Part shown: positions 11,003 through 22,910 of the stretch, piece after piece | Numbering within the stretch: the first letter of the stretch is position 1 | Layout of the letters: every line of letters begins with the position of its first letter | From: Metallyticus violacea | Lineage: Eukaryota > Arthropoda > Insecta > Mantodea > Metallyticidae | Assembly: GCA_030762175.1 (NCBI GenBank) | Contig: CM060846.1 | Span: 241,523,512 to 241,587,511 of the forward strand | Direction of reading: 5' to 3' | Length of the DNA: 64,000 bases | The notes under the pieces: generated by a model | What the model was told of the DNA's origin: nothing | Databases searched by the model: none | What the model saw: the letters and a program-made list of their open reading frames with translations, nothing else | Program-made: the position numbers and the translations under genes

Positions 11003-11257
11003 GTTGATTTGTGTTATTTACGGACGCTCTTTAACATCTCATGTCATCAGCGTTCCATTCAATCCAGGGCGTGAAGCGGTCGGTAAATTTTGCTCAGAGG
11101 CCTCTTTTTTTCAGGCTTGAGGTTCTTTTTCGTTCCGTAAATGTACGACACGGCACCCACACTTTGCTTTCCTTCCGAAGGAAGCCATACTTCGGATTTT
11201 TATGCCAGAAAAAACCCATCCGCCCTGGCCGGAATTAATCCGCGACCTTTGGTTTAC
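11003..11257 (-). mobile_element. SINE-A copy 4
   Basis: On the minus strand it runs from a decayed box B (GGATTAATTCCGG) to the stem-loop and 'gtaaataacacaaatcaacc' tail. The tRNA-like head upstream of box B is lost; it merges into LINE-like sequence at 11258. It sits between the two LINE fragments. Confidence 0.8.
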
Positions 11258-11350
11258 AATTTGCAAACATAACTGGAGAGAAAAATCGGGCAGCAAGTGG
11301 AAAAAACATAGCGATCCTTTCCTAGTTTAAGATTAGGATTTGCGGTGTCT
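11258..11350 (-). pseudogene. LINE reverse-transcriptase fragment 2
   Basis: Diverged copy of 10775-10865, sharing 'tttgcaaac', 'cagcaa.tgga' and 'agtttaaga'. It would encode the same NCVCK region on the minus strand but has decayed further. Either a second insertion of the same LINE family or a local duplication. Confidence 0.45.
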
Positions 11351-11359
11351 ACGTGCCAA

Positions 11360-13600
11360 GCACACGAAAATGTGCAGTTCAGATGCTTGAACAGTTAGAA
11401 TAAAAAACCTTAACGTCTGCTGAATTGTTACTACATAGCAATGTGAAAGCCACCCGGTTCCGAGGTGTAATGTCGCGAAGAAGAAAGCGTATGCAAGTCA
11501 GCGGAGCTCAATACCTTCGCACCTGTTACGTTTAGAATGTCAACAGTTTCAATGGAGAAGCAATACATCAGTTCTGAACTTAAAGACCGGGCATGGGCGA
11601 ATGACCTGACCTACCGGCCAGTAGTGTATGCCACTCCTGAGCCAATTGGGCTAAGGATATTTCTGTCACACGCTAAGTGATTTAACGTTAAACTAACGTA
11701 TTTTACATGATTGTGGAGGAAAACATGAGCCTACACTTTGCCCAACTCATTTTAACTTAAAATCAGATAGCGTATGGTATCCAGCGTTCTTGTTACTCAA
11801 ACAAAAAAAAGTTTCTAAGTTAAAAGTCATAGACTAAAAAATAAAAGTGAATTTCGCTGTCACCCTCCTGCGGGTTAGACAGTAGGCATCCCGTTGTCCG
11901 TGGTAATAATGCAACTTCAGAAAGTTTTTAAGTAATTTTACTGTTCGTAAGAGTAAAGTGGCTTTCGACTTGTAAAAACCAGACTTTCGCCCTCCGCATT
12001 CAGATATCAGTTTCTGTTAGCAAAACAATGACTTTTTTTTTTTTAATTAAAGTAGCTTCAATTTTCTGAAAATAAATCCGTTTATGTCGTTATCCCAGAT
12101 ATGTAAATTTTTTAACATTCCATTTCCTTGTGTACGAAAATATGTTTTAAGGGTGGCACCTGAAAGTTACCAGGCTTAACATACAATTGCATTGCTTTTT
12201 AATGAGTGTGGGCTAAGGGGTTAAATGATATTATAAAGCTCGCACGCCTGTTCCTTATAGTAAATGCGATAAAATATATTGGCCTACAAAAAGCAGTTTG
12301 TTTTGAAAATGAAGTCTTTTTATTTTCTAAAAATAAAAGTGATTTATGCTACCTGTGAAAGAAACTATTGTAGGACTGTAAAAGTTCAGGAAGAAGTTAA
12401 ACGTATCTATAGGAGTTTTGTGCGTGAAATATTTTTACATTTTCGTCTTTAAGGTCCTTTGGAAACGTTCTACAACGCTGGCTTTAACATTATTTTTGTA
12501 CTGTACCTAATACTTTATGTCATGTTTAGCTAACGGATTTTTTTAAAGCTTTTGTTGGTGAACTCGGTTCCTTTATCGTTTTGCTACCCTTGAGAACGCG
12601 ATGAAAAATGTAGTTTTAAGCGCTTATGTTATTTCCGTGCCTACTTTGGATTTTAACGGTATTGCCCTAGCATATTTTGAAAAAAAAAAAAAACTCCAAT
12701 CACCGTCAAGATGTAAACGTATGGTTTGTTTTCTTTAACTTTGTTCATTACATAGTTGGGAAATGCCTCCATGTGTCAGCTATGTTAATAAACATTTAAA
12801 AGCATACTATCGAGTTTACCATTTATGTGTGGGCGTGAGTGTGTGTGAACCTATCATTAAAATCCTTGTACCGCATCAGAGATACAATTATATTATTTCT
12901 AAATGATTTAAAACAATTAAATTCTATTCTAGCGTGCATCTTTAATTTACACATTGAAAAGTACAGCTTAATTATATCATTTGAATTTTTTAATATTCAG
13001 TAACTTAGCCTGTTCGGTAGAAAAGAGTAAAAAATAATCATCTAATGAGACTGGTATATTATTAATAAGGCTTTCGCATGTCAAAACTCAGCAGCAAGTG
13101 AAAGTCTTCCCTCTTCCTACCTACCCCTAAATGTCACGTGGTATACCTGTATTGTTTCTGTTATACCAAGGACCTGGCTGTCAGACGAGAGTGAGAGGCC
13201 GGGACAGAAAGCACGCCTATGTCAGTCCAGCGACGTAATACGTGAAAATGCTTAAGTTCAGGGCGAATATAGTAAAAATTAACAAAAGTTTTCATTGTAC
13301 GCTAGAATTATTTGTTTGCAATACGTGGGTACAGGATTACATGTTTAAATTATTTAACAGGTAGAATATTTACATAACAAAAGTAAAATGGTATTTTTTT
13401 CTTCTTCTTTCACGGTGGTGTGTTAAAAGTGAATCGCTGAATAAAATATTTTTTCGAAATGTTAACATCGTGTATTGACAAAATTAGTGAATTAGCATGG
13501 TAAAAACACATGGAAGACTCAGCTAAAAAGTTTAGCAACATTGGTTATTGAATAGGGGAAGGGAAAAATAAAGCATTAAATTTAGTTGTAAATGCCTGTA
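11360..13600. other. Mixed intronic DNA with one shared repeat
   Basis: Slightly richer in CpG than most of the window. A 65-bp segment at 11612-11675 ('gtgtatgccactcctgagcc' ... 'ggatatttctgtcaca') also occurs in inverted form at 16206-16290. No open frame with splice signals and no other element recognised. Confidence 0.5.
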
Positions 13601-13619
13601 TTTTAGTATAAGTTATAAA

Positions 13620-14420
13620 ATTAAAACATACTGTCATACATTTGGTCGAAATCTTTAGTAAAATCGGGGGGTAAACACATACAGTACATTTTTAAGCAGA
13701 TATATATTAAAATATAATGTTATATATCTTGTCAAAAACCTTATTTTTGTGGAAGTAGGCACTAAAATCGGAAACATTGGTGAAAGTACATTTTTAGCAA
13801 TAAATTTTTAGAAAATTAAAACATACGAATACATTGTAACCAAAGAAGTAAGGGGGTCCCGTGTTAGACTAAAATTTTTTCACAACATATAGAAATTTAA
13901 AACATACATTTTTGCTGTAAACCTGACTTTTTGTAGAAAATATGCATTAAAAACCAAAAATTGTGGTGAAAGCACATTTTTAAACACGTGTAAACTAAAA
14001 CATACTCTTATACATTTTGCTAAAAATCAATTTTGTGTAAATGGGCATTAAAATGGAAAACATTGACGAAAGTGCATATTTAAACAGATAGAAAAATAAA
14101 ATATAGAATTGTATTGAAACCATAAGTAGTAAGGAGGTCCCGTGTTAGACTAAAAATTTTACACAACATATACAAAATTTAAACGTACTTTTTTTTATAA
14201 AAACCAGATATTTTTGTAGGAAATAAGCATAAAAGGCCAAAACAATGACGAAAAGTCATTTTTAAAAATATAAATTGAAACATTGTTATAAATTTTGCCA
14301 AAAACCTGACTTTTATGGAAATTGGCATTAAAATGGAAAACAATGGTGAAAGCTCATTTTTAAGCATATTAAAACTCACAATTGTATTGTAACCAAAAGC
14401 AGCAACGGGGTCTCGTTACT
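13620..14420. repeat. Tandem repeat, about 280-bp higher-order unit, near three copies
   Basis: The landmark 'gtcccgtgttagacta' occurs at about 13856 and 14137, with a decayed version near 14407, giving a period of about 275-280 bp. Within each unit a shorter motif ('gaaag..catttttaa' preceded by 'ggcattaaaatggaaaaca') occurs twice, with alternating spacings of roughly 100 and 185 bp. This is a small satellite with an inner repeat. No coding potential. Confidence 0.8.
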
Positions 14421-14699
14421 ACTTTCGTATCCATACCCTCCTATCTCGGCGATATTATATTTGTACCTCGCTAAAAAGAAAGGTGTAATCGTATCTCAAA
14501 ACCATATAAACACTTGATAAATCCTGTCATACCAAAAACTTGCCAATTTTCTACGATACAATCACATGCGCGAGCCATCAGCCAATGAGAATTGCTTTTC
14601 TACTATGCATGCCGCGCCCACTTGATTTTCAACCAACGAGATTGATCTCCTTACCCTAAGAAAGATAAAATCTTAAAAACATGGAAAACCCATCATTAA

Positions 14700-15040
14700 A
14701 CTGCCCTGACAAAATATACCCGACCATAAACGCACCACAGAAAAATCCTTTCAAGGCTGGAATTCGTAAATGCTTTTAAGAGGGACAACAATAAAATATA
14801 CCTGACCGTAAAAACGCTCAACCTTTTAAAACTGGAATTTGCAATACAAATGGAATGCTTTTAACAAAGGAAACAATACATAACCCAAAATGTAAACTGA
14901 AAAAAAAAACTGTTAAGACCGGAATTCACAAACAAAGGGAAACAATACCTCCCTCTAAACGTCGCCATTTTTAAGACAGTGATTCACAAACAAACGGAAA
15001 TGCTTTTAACAGGAGAACAATACCTGGGGTTAAAGTTTTC
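14700..15040. repeat. Degenerate tandem repeat, unit roughly 55-90 bp
   Basis: Four diverged units marked by 'ggaattc.caaacaaa' (near 14757, 14832, 14920 and 14972) and 'aatgcttttaa....acaa'. A different unit from the block just to the left. Confidence 0.65.
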
Positions 15041-15189
15041 AGACAGATCTCACCTGGAAAGATACAAACCTGATTACGGTGAAAAACATACCAGCACAAC
15101 TTACTAACGCTTAGTAAGTCGAGTCGGAGGTGGTAACATGCAATTGACCTTAGGTATGCTATTTTCCTAACACATGAGACCTATATTTC

Positions 15190-15505
15190 GCGTCGTGGCG
15201 ATATTTTATCAATGTCGTTTGTATTTTCACAAAAGTTTTTGCCTAATTACATTATCGTTTGCATTTAAAGATTTTATTGCATTTTATCAATGTCAGTCGC
15301 ATTTAAAAAATATTTTTTCATTTTAAGAATTTTTTTTTTTTTTTTTGCATTTAAAAATTGTTTTCGCATTTTAAGAATCTTTTTTGCATTTTAAAAATTA
15401 TTTTCGTAATTTAAACATGTGCTGGCATTTTTTAAAAAAAATCTTCGCGTTTAAAAATGTTTTTCGCATTTAATTATTTTTTTCGGATTTAAAAATGAAA
15501 TAATC
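15190..15505. repeat. Minisatellite, about 20-24-bp unit
   Basis: A dozen or more diverged units of the type 'ttttcgcatttaaaaat', with a T run at about 15329-15346. Third distinct tandem array in a row. CpG is kept in many units although the arrays are otherwise AT-rich. Confidence 0.8.
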
Positions 15506-16157
15506 CTCTTCCTATCAGATCTAAAAGGTAAAAAAATTCGCATCCCACCAAATCTTTGCATACTGCGAGACACGAGCTTCATTTTGTGCGTGTTCTGACA
15601 TGTTTGCGACACCTGAGCACTAATGACGTCACGTGCATGCTAGGACAATATTTCTCCCCGCCTCTTGGTTTTCCCCTACGGTGTGGCAAAGCACTGCCTT
15701 ATGTGTATCAGCAGTGTGAAATAAGTGAAGTAGTTACGATGCACTACGTCGAAGTGTCGCAATTTTTTTAACCGTGTCTACACTACAGTCTAACGCAACA
15801 TGTTCGAAACGCCTCCGCACCACCACCTCATTTTAAGTATGTCATAATAAATGTTAGTTTTTTTTTTTTATTTTAAACATAGGTGATTATTCCACAGTTT
15901 TGTAATGAGTATTTTTAATGAATTCGTGTATGCATCCAAAGTTTAGTTCTCAGTTTTATCACCAACCATAACCTCACATTTATTTCACACGTGTTTCCCA
16001 CACCACCTTAATCCAGTTTAGCAACGAAGTGCTTCCCTCACCTCTACATTTCAACCAAATATAATCTTAAAAGACAACCATTTTTATTTCACAACACTTT
16101 GTATCATGGGATTATATGTATATATTCAATAAATAAAAAATGCCGCTTTTGGGCTGA

Positions 16158-16290
16158 CACGGTTAACGGTATTTCTGGCATCAGATACTCCTCGGCGGGG
16201 GGGGGGGGAAGGACACTAACGTCATCTGTGTCAGAAATATCGTTAGTCCAATTGGCTCAGGAGCGGCATACACTACTCCAGTCACTAAAT
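16158..16290. repeat. Inverted repeat around a 12-G run
   Basis: 'taacggtatttctgg' (16164 on) is answered by 'ccaattggac'/'tcagaaatatcgttag' in inverse orientation (about 16230-16252), with a G homopolymer (16197-16208) in the loop. The right arm and its flank (16206-16290) are the reverse complement of 11612-11675, so this is a dispersed repeat that has folded back on itself. Confidence 0.6.
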
Positions 16291-16299
16291 GGATCGTAA

Positions 16300-17300
16300 T
16301 CTACCCAATATGTGAAGGCATAGAACGGTTAAAGGAAAATAGGAAATCGCTGCCTAATGCTCTTTTCCTATTTTGGAGTCCTCGAAAGAAGTTAGACGCG
16401 CAACTTGCGCAACGCATTTTCGTATAATAAGATGTTCATGGATATCTCATAGAGCACCTCTGCGTACCTGCACAGCATTCTGACATTTTTCGGTACACCA
16501 AAGATCCGCAAGAAGCCCTGGGTGGGAATAAGACCGGAAAAAAAATTGTTCTGCAGAGAACGCTCGTGAGCTGCCAGCAAGTGTGTCCAGGGAGTGGCAA
16601 TTTTCATTGAAGAGCACTACGAGCGTGTGGTTAATACTCCAACTGCCTCATGAGGAAGCCATTTGCGTGCCTGCTGTGATATATGGGCAGACAGTACATA
16701 TAATTCACACGAATAGTCGTCTGGAGTAATTAGCAGAGATGACATTCCAAGTAAGATGTCTAGAACGTGGAACGTAACAGAGGAGAAATTCAAATTGGAG
16801 AAGATTTTAATGGATTGGAAAGATAAATATATTCACCGGTATTGAGGCAGACAGATGTGACGGTCCAAATATTTTGCAATCATGGAGTCTCACACAATGC
16901 ATCGTATATCTGTAAGCGGAATGGTGCCCATTAAAATTCACAACAATAAAAAAAGGTTGATGGAAGAGAACAATTTCAAACTGTCATTAAGATGAATCAA
17001 TATGGAAACAGGTGGACGTTACAGTTACAAAATATAGGGTCAGGAAAAGAAATGGTAACCAACCCCTTGCATCGGAGACTGCAATGGCAGCTAAGAGATG
17101 TACATAGCATCTCCGACCAAGATTATAACTCTGCCATGTGCGGTTGAAGCACTTCGAAGAGTAGGTAAAACAAAGAGGGAAAACAAGCTTTAAAAGCGAA
17201 ACTTTGCCACCAAACACACTAGCAGTAGAGGGTCGATTAACTCTAGCAATAACTCCAGCTCAGTTCTACGGATGCACATTCCACGTACCTTCCACAAGAG
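16300..17300. other. Unassigned intronic DNA
   Basis: More balanced base composition than its surroundings and several open stretches on both strands, which suggests decayed coding DNA of an old element. I cannot match any stretch to a family. Confidence 0.4.
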
Positions 17301-17307
17301 GATAGTA

Positions 17308-18135
17308 CACTCAGGGTGAAAAAGACTTATATTTAATTATATTTTGTTAATTATTTTAAAATGAAATAATACCTATTTAAACAAAAGATCGTTTTATTAA
17401 GCATCTTATATTACAATTGAAACAAACTTAACTCTGGTTAGAAAAGTTTCAAAGTACGTAAAACAATGGCAAGTTTTGTTTAAACTATGAGTACATTTGC
17501 TTGAAATATTAAAAACGTACTTTAATAAGGGGCCTATCCCCAATCTGGTTTGAATAACTGTATTTATACGTCTTGACATGCTTTCGATCAGGTTAGCTAT
17601 GGCTTCTTGAGGAATATTCTGCCATTCTTCAAGAAGTGCTCGCCTCAACTCCTGTAAAGTTTCTGGCAGCGGCAGTCTTGTTTTAACACGCTGTTCCAGG
17701 GAATTCATGGTGGGATTCCTAACTGGCCATAGTAAAACATAAGATTCCCACTTCTTGGAGATAACCTCTGACACGTGGGCAATATTCGGGCGTGCATTGT
17801 CATGAAAAAAAAATGTCGCCTGTAAATGGGCCAAATAGTACAACAGGATTAGTCACACATTAATTTATGTACCTATCAGCTGTTACACTTCCATTTTCTA
17901 CTCAAATTAACTTAATACAACATCCATAGACACCCCTACCCAAACCACTTCCAAATGGTAACATTTTAGAGTTGCAGCATTGTGCAAATCGTTCTTTCCT
18001 CCTTCTCCAAACTCTTTCACGTCCATCAGATGAGCGCAGATTAAAACAGGACTCGTCTGTGAACAGAACACACATAAATAATCATTATCTGTTAAATAGA
18101 ACTTGAGTAATATGTATTCGCATGTTCGAGCCATG
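17308..18135 (-). pseudogene. Tc1-like transposase relic
   Basis: DDE transposase of the Tc1/mariner superfamily, in pieces on the minus strand. The first catalytic Asp block is 'FTDESCFNLRSSDG' followed by 'RERVWRRRKERFAQCC' (about 18055-17960). The second block is 'FFHDNARPNIAHVSEV' and the third 'NPTMNSLEQRVKTR' with its Glu (the 145-codon segment 17406-17843). The C-terminus 'LLEEWQNIPQEAIANLIESM' is typical of Tc1. At least one frameshift lies between the first and second blocks, and the N-terminal DNA-binding part is not seen. The sequence 'cagggtgaaaaagactt' at 17311 is a plausible decayed left end. It lies in the 18.7-kb intron. Confidence 0.8.
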
Positions 18136-18559
18136 TTTTAAAAATTAAATCTATGTACTCAGATAGCCCTCTAAATCTCCAGGGTATATGAACTCAGATG
18201 GAAAAAGTTCCCTAGTTGTAAACCTCAGAAAGTACGTTAGCTAAATTGTCAGGGTCAGTGGCAGCGTACGCCGAAGATCTTTGATTTGAGTACCGGCTTT
18301 GGCCTCGAATATTCGACAGTTAAAACCCTAGTCAACATGTGCTAAATACGAGGTATAAGTTATAGGTCATGGCAACATTTTTTTTTTTTTTTTTTCTCGC
18401 AAGATATACGTTTGAAAGTATATGACATTTACTGTCAAGTGGTGCCACCAACGGAAGGCTGGATGTGGGTTGTTTTCGTAGGGAAGAAGCAAAACACAGG
18501 CAACTGGACAACATTGGTTTATTATGGCATAAGCAAAAGTTACGCCCAACTACCTTCAC

Positions 18560-19825
18560 AGGGTTGCAAATCCGTCACAAGATGGGTCTCTAAGGTAATC
18601 TTCGGTGTTTAGTAGCATTTGAAGTAGTCTCCAAATACATCAACGGTTTGTTGCCAGCGATTGGAAAGGCGCTGAATGCTATCTGCTGCATGGAGTTACT
18701 AACTGAGCCATCTCGTTGAAATGCTGTCAAAATATCCGCTTTGTTAGCAAAACGTTCCCAAGCAATGGCTGCTCCACTTTAGGGATGAGATCATAATCAC
18801 AGGTACTGAGATTGGACGAATATGGCAGGTGTGGAAGAACTCCCCATCCCTACAGCTGTAAAAGACACTTAACACTGTAGGCTGTATAAACTGCCGCGTT
18901 AACGTGGATAATAATTACGTTGTTCAAAAGCTCGGCCGTTTGGTACAGCACGACGCAATTGTGACACCACGAACGGCAGCGGAGGAGAACGTTCTTAGCC
19001 GAAGGTAGTATGGCTTCAACAGATATAGGCCAATAATCAGCGATGCAGTCAACTATAAATACCTGTAATATTGGACATTCACAGCGGTACCCTCAAATAA
19101 TGGATGACACATAAGCACACGTTGATTGTCTACGTCAGAGTGACCATGACTTTTGTTGGTGAGGAGTTTAGTGAAACTTGTGTTTGCATGCTGACCCAGG
19201 GTGACGCCATTCACTGGACGGTCGCTTGAGTTCCGATTCATACGCCCTTGCCTACATTTCATCATTTGCAATTATGCAATTCAACATGGCATCTCCTTCT
19301 TCCTGAAATCTCGCCAGATTGATGCGACATGCTTCGTAGCGAGACCACTTCTGTGCTTAGCTTAATTGATCTGGCACCATTTTGCACACCTTTTCCGCAC
19401 GAATGCGGTGCACTGTTTTTGCCGAAATTCCTGTTTGCTCTAATTCCACAAATGTCCAGCGCCTATCATCGTGTAAGCATTGTTCCACCACCATCAACCG
19501 TACATCCTTGTCCTTGTGGACACAAGACTCCCAATGCGCGGAATATCGACAGTCGACATTCTGCCCCGTTTGAAGGCCTCGTCCACCTCAACACTGTTTG
19601 ATAATGCAAGGTACGCGTGCCCAGTTCTTATTGAAGTTCTGTGTGGCATTTTCGTGCATTCATGCCGCGGAGAAATGCTATTTTACAATACGCATGTCAT
19701 TTACTTTTCGTGACCTCTTTCCTGACCACTGTCGCTCACAAACAGAAAGTCGGGTTGTGCCGTGACTCGCAGCTCTGCTCACACCATCTGGTGACTTCAT
19801 TCGAAAGTACATTCCATACACTTTC
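18560..19825 (-). pseudogene. Mariner-like transposase relic
   Basis: On the minus strand, fragments in all three frames follow the order of a mariner-type protein. The N-terminal part includes 'RRWTFVELEQTGI'-like sequence (about 19480-19430) and 'LATKHVASIWRDF' (about 19350-19310). The region 'PVNGVTLGQHANTSFTKLLT' (about 19215-19150) equals the family's 'EWRH..SP' segment. The C-terminal part has 'NNVIIIHVNAAVYTAYSVK' (the second catalytic Asp is replaced by Val) and 'HLPYSSNLSTCDYDLIPK' (third Asp kept). Many stops and frameshifts. It ends just before a SINE-A. Confidence 0.7.
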
Positions 19826-19831
19826 AATGTC

Positions 19832-20126
19832 GGTTCTGATGGTGTAGTGGTTACCATACTTGCCTCCTAAACCCAAGATCGCAGGTTCGGTTCCGGCCAG
19901 GACCGATGGATTTTTTCGGGCGTAAAAATAGGAAGTATGGCTTCCTTCGGAAGGGAAGTAAAGCCATGGATCCAGTGTCGTACATTTACGGCACGAAAAA
20001 GAACCTCAGGCCTGAAAAAGGAGGCCTCTGAGCAAAATTACTCGCCCGTTTCACACCCTAAATAGAATGGGACGCTGATGACCTGAGATGTTACAGAGCA
20101 TCCTTGAATAAAAGAAATCAACAACA
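19832..20126 (+). mobile_element. SINE-A copy 5, near full length
   Basis: Head GGTTCTGATGGTGTAGTGGT, box B GGTTCGGTTCCGG, complete body, stem-loop ('gggacgctgatgacctgaga' ... 'agagcatcc') and tail 'ttgaataaaagaaatcaac'. Confidence 0.93.
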
Positions 20127-20399
20127 ATGAACAAAAATAACTTTAATACTTATAAAGTACATAATTAAGAAGTATGTTGCATAGTGCTTCCTACTCAACC
20201 ATGTGGTTACCACACACACCAAGTCTGGCCAGCCTGTAACTTCCAACCTAATAAATGTCATAGTTGTCGAACTGTTGTCATGTGACTGAATTGGATGCAT
20301 GATACAATATTTGTATGCACTTCTCAGTTAAAATAGTCAACATAATCCATAGCCACCTTTAAACTCTACAGGGAAATGCAACATGCAGATTTTTTTTTT

Positions 20400-20694
20400 T
20401 TTTTTGATTGATTTATTTATGGACGCTCTTTAACAGCTCAGGTCATCAGCGTCCCATTCAACTCAGGGCGTGAAACGGCCTACAAATTTTGCTCAGAGGT
20501 CTCTCTTTCAGGTTTGAGGTTCTTTTTCGTGCCGTAAATGTACGACACGGGACCCACGGCTATACTTCCCTTCCGAAGGAAGCCATACTTACGATTTTTA
20601 CGCCCGAAAAAATCCATCAGTCCTGGCCGTGTTTGAACCCGCGATCTTGGGTGTAGGAGGCAAGTATGGTAACCACTACACCACCAGGACCGAC
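20400..20694 (-). mobile_element. SINE-A copy 6, full length, with target duplication
   Basis: On the minus strand it is complete from GGTCCTGGTGGTGTAGTGGT to the AATC-type tail and an A run. Flanked by 'gcaacatgcaga' (20388-20399) and 'gcaatatgcaga' (20695-20706), 11 of 12 matching. It inserted only 111 bp upstream of exon B (20818). A conserved, recent-looking copy. Confidence 0.95.
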
Positions 20695-20817
20695 GCAATA
20701 TGCAGACAGAACATATTACAATATATCCATATTTAAAACAGGAACCAAACTATGATCTTTGGTTAACAGTTTCTTACATAAAAGGTAATAAATACTCTTT
20801 ATTTCTTTCTTTCACAG

Positions 20818-20928
20818 AAAGGTATCAGAAGTACAGAGATGAAATAGTTTTTGCATTCTACAATACTTTAAAATGCATTATTGAACAAGAAGACTGTAAT
20901 GATGTATGTGAACTTGTATATTATGTTG
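20818..20928 (+). CDS. Internal coding exon of the unrecognised host gene (exon B)
   Basis: Acceptor 'tttctttctttcacag' and donor TTG|GTAAGT are both strong. The exon is 111 nt: two bases completing the codon begun at 2162 (giving Glu), 36 codons, and one base left over. The peptide is helix-like and cysteine-containing ('RYQKYRDEIVFAFYNTLK', then 'CIIEQEDCNDVCELVYYV'). Joined to exon A it continues a charged helix (HQNLR-E-RYQKYRDE). Both flanking introns are consistent in phase. Family not recognised, but splice signals, phase and lack of damage all favour a functional gene. Confidence 0.8.
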
Positions 20929-20949
20929 GTAAGTACATTGAGATTATTA

Positions 20950-20966
20950 GTATATATATATATATA
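20950..20966. repeat. (AT)n microsatellite
   Basis: Short AT dinucleotide run 20 bp downstream of the exon B donor. Confidence 0.85.
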
Positions 20967-20969
20967 GAC

Positions 20970-22905
20970 ATAAAGTGAAAATATTTTATCCTTAATGTAA
21001 CATTTTAATAAAAACTCAATATTTATTAATAAGCTGTATTATTTTTATTAATAAGCAGTAAAGATCATTTATAAAATGAAAATATTTTTAATATATAAAG
21101 GTATGACAGTTTTCCTGGTGCAAAAGGCCCTTTTTAGTACAGCACTATAAATAGCAGAGGGATGATGTTAATATCGCATTGTGATAACATGAGAAAAGGT
21201 GTCATTTGTGGTTGTAATTTGTAAAACAATGTTTATCTGCAATTAACTAATAGGGGAACGTTTTATCCTTGTTGTTACATTTACCATTCCAAGTGATTAT
21301 TAAAAATCTGGTTTCAACAAACAAATGCTCATTAATGCACCTAAGGGCTATGGATTAAAGCTAAGAACACAAATTATTTAGAAACACTAAATCATTAAAA
21401 GTAATTTTCACTTCAAAATTTTTTAGTATCCATATTTTCGCATGTGGCAACCATTCTCACAATCCAACTGTCCTGCATAGCTGAGAGCATTATTGAATTC
21501 AGTAATTGTGCAAATACCAGTATACCATTACAACCCATATGGCCATGAACTGCTCGGTGTAGAAGTTGATTATAATGGTATAAAACACGGATATGGCACA
21601 TCTAAATCAAGTATGATCATGGGTGATGGTTTTATGGTGCAAACCTATACACACGTTCACACAATGACAAAGTATACTTTGTGTGAATTCAACAATTTTA
21701 CTCTGTGATTTCCAAGAATGGAATGAAAGAATTGGTGTACATATCTTACAGAGAACTCTGCAATATAAAACTATTTCTGCATTATACTTAATTCAGGGAA
21801 AATTGTGGAATGGGCTTATGTGTTTGAAACTGTTTCTACCCTGACATTGTGGATGGCACCATATTCCTGCTAAACCTTTTATTGGTCACTAAGTAACACC
21901 AGACTAATATTACAGTTATCTTACAATATTAAACTGACTCATCTATGGCTTCTGCAGTTCAAGTTATGGAGTACACAATATTGATATTCCATTTCGTAAA
22001 TGCAATATTCCTAGCCACATTGACTTTTCAAGACTGTTCATTATGGCTAATATACTAGACAGGTGAATTGATGCACACAGTGAATAAATGTAAGATTACA
22101 GTTTCATATCCAACTCCCAGGCATTTTGTTTTAATACTTGATTATAATGTGCGTAAAACTCTCACACAAAGCAAAACCTTCAATTTGGAGTCTGCTGTAC
22201 CTAAAACTGCGGCTTCTATGCAAATTGTTTGATTTCAGTGCACATCAAATTCTGTATGGCTCAAGAACTGGTTTAAAGCCAGTTCGTCAGTCATATGTTT
22301 GCAAGTCTAATTGTCTTTAAATGATGCAAGCTCAAGGGTCAGGTCAGAACCTGCTGAGTTTGCTGCAGAGGTGCTCAAAGAGTTTGGAATTTTAAGAGGC
22401 TTATATCTGGGTGTTTGCCATGGTTTGTGTATATGCTATTAAAGTAGCATTTGTTAAGTGCATGATTGCAGTATAATTTGGTCATTGATGAAAGTATTAA
22501 ACAAATTGAAGTTTAAAACAGCATTTGAATTACAAACTTGAACATTAACAATTTAAACTGATAATTGTAAACTTTAAATATATCCTTGTATATTTCAAAA
22601 CATGTTTTCTCTAGTTAATTGGAAAATTTTGATTTTTATATATATATATATATATATATAGGCATATGTGTGATGTGGTTTAAAATTCCCTTGATGAACT
22701 AAATAATTGCCAATATAATGTTTTTCATTTGTAAAATGCCCTAATGAATGAACAGTTGTTCTCACTTTCCAAAAAAAAACACTAACATGAAAAAACTAAT
22801 TTGGAAACAATACTCCTTAAGTATAATTTATACAATTTTATATGGTATATACGTCATAAAGACCACTGCTTGTTGACAAAGGCCTGATGGGGAAAACATT
22901 CTTAT
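20970..22905. other. Intron B-C, nothing recognised apart from (TA)n
   Basis: AT-rich intronic DNA with a (TA)12 run at 22637-22660. Open stretches at 21493-21708 and 22138-22320 lack splice context and known motifs. Confidence 0.6.
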
Positions 22906-22910
22906 TCTTT

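Noticed and set aside
19329..19847. Four overlapping + strand open stretches
   Set aside because: They lie opposite the mariner-like relic on the minus strand and are antisense shadows of it.
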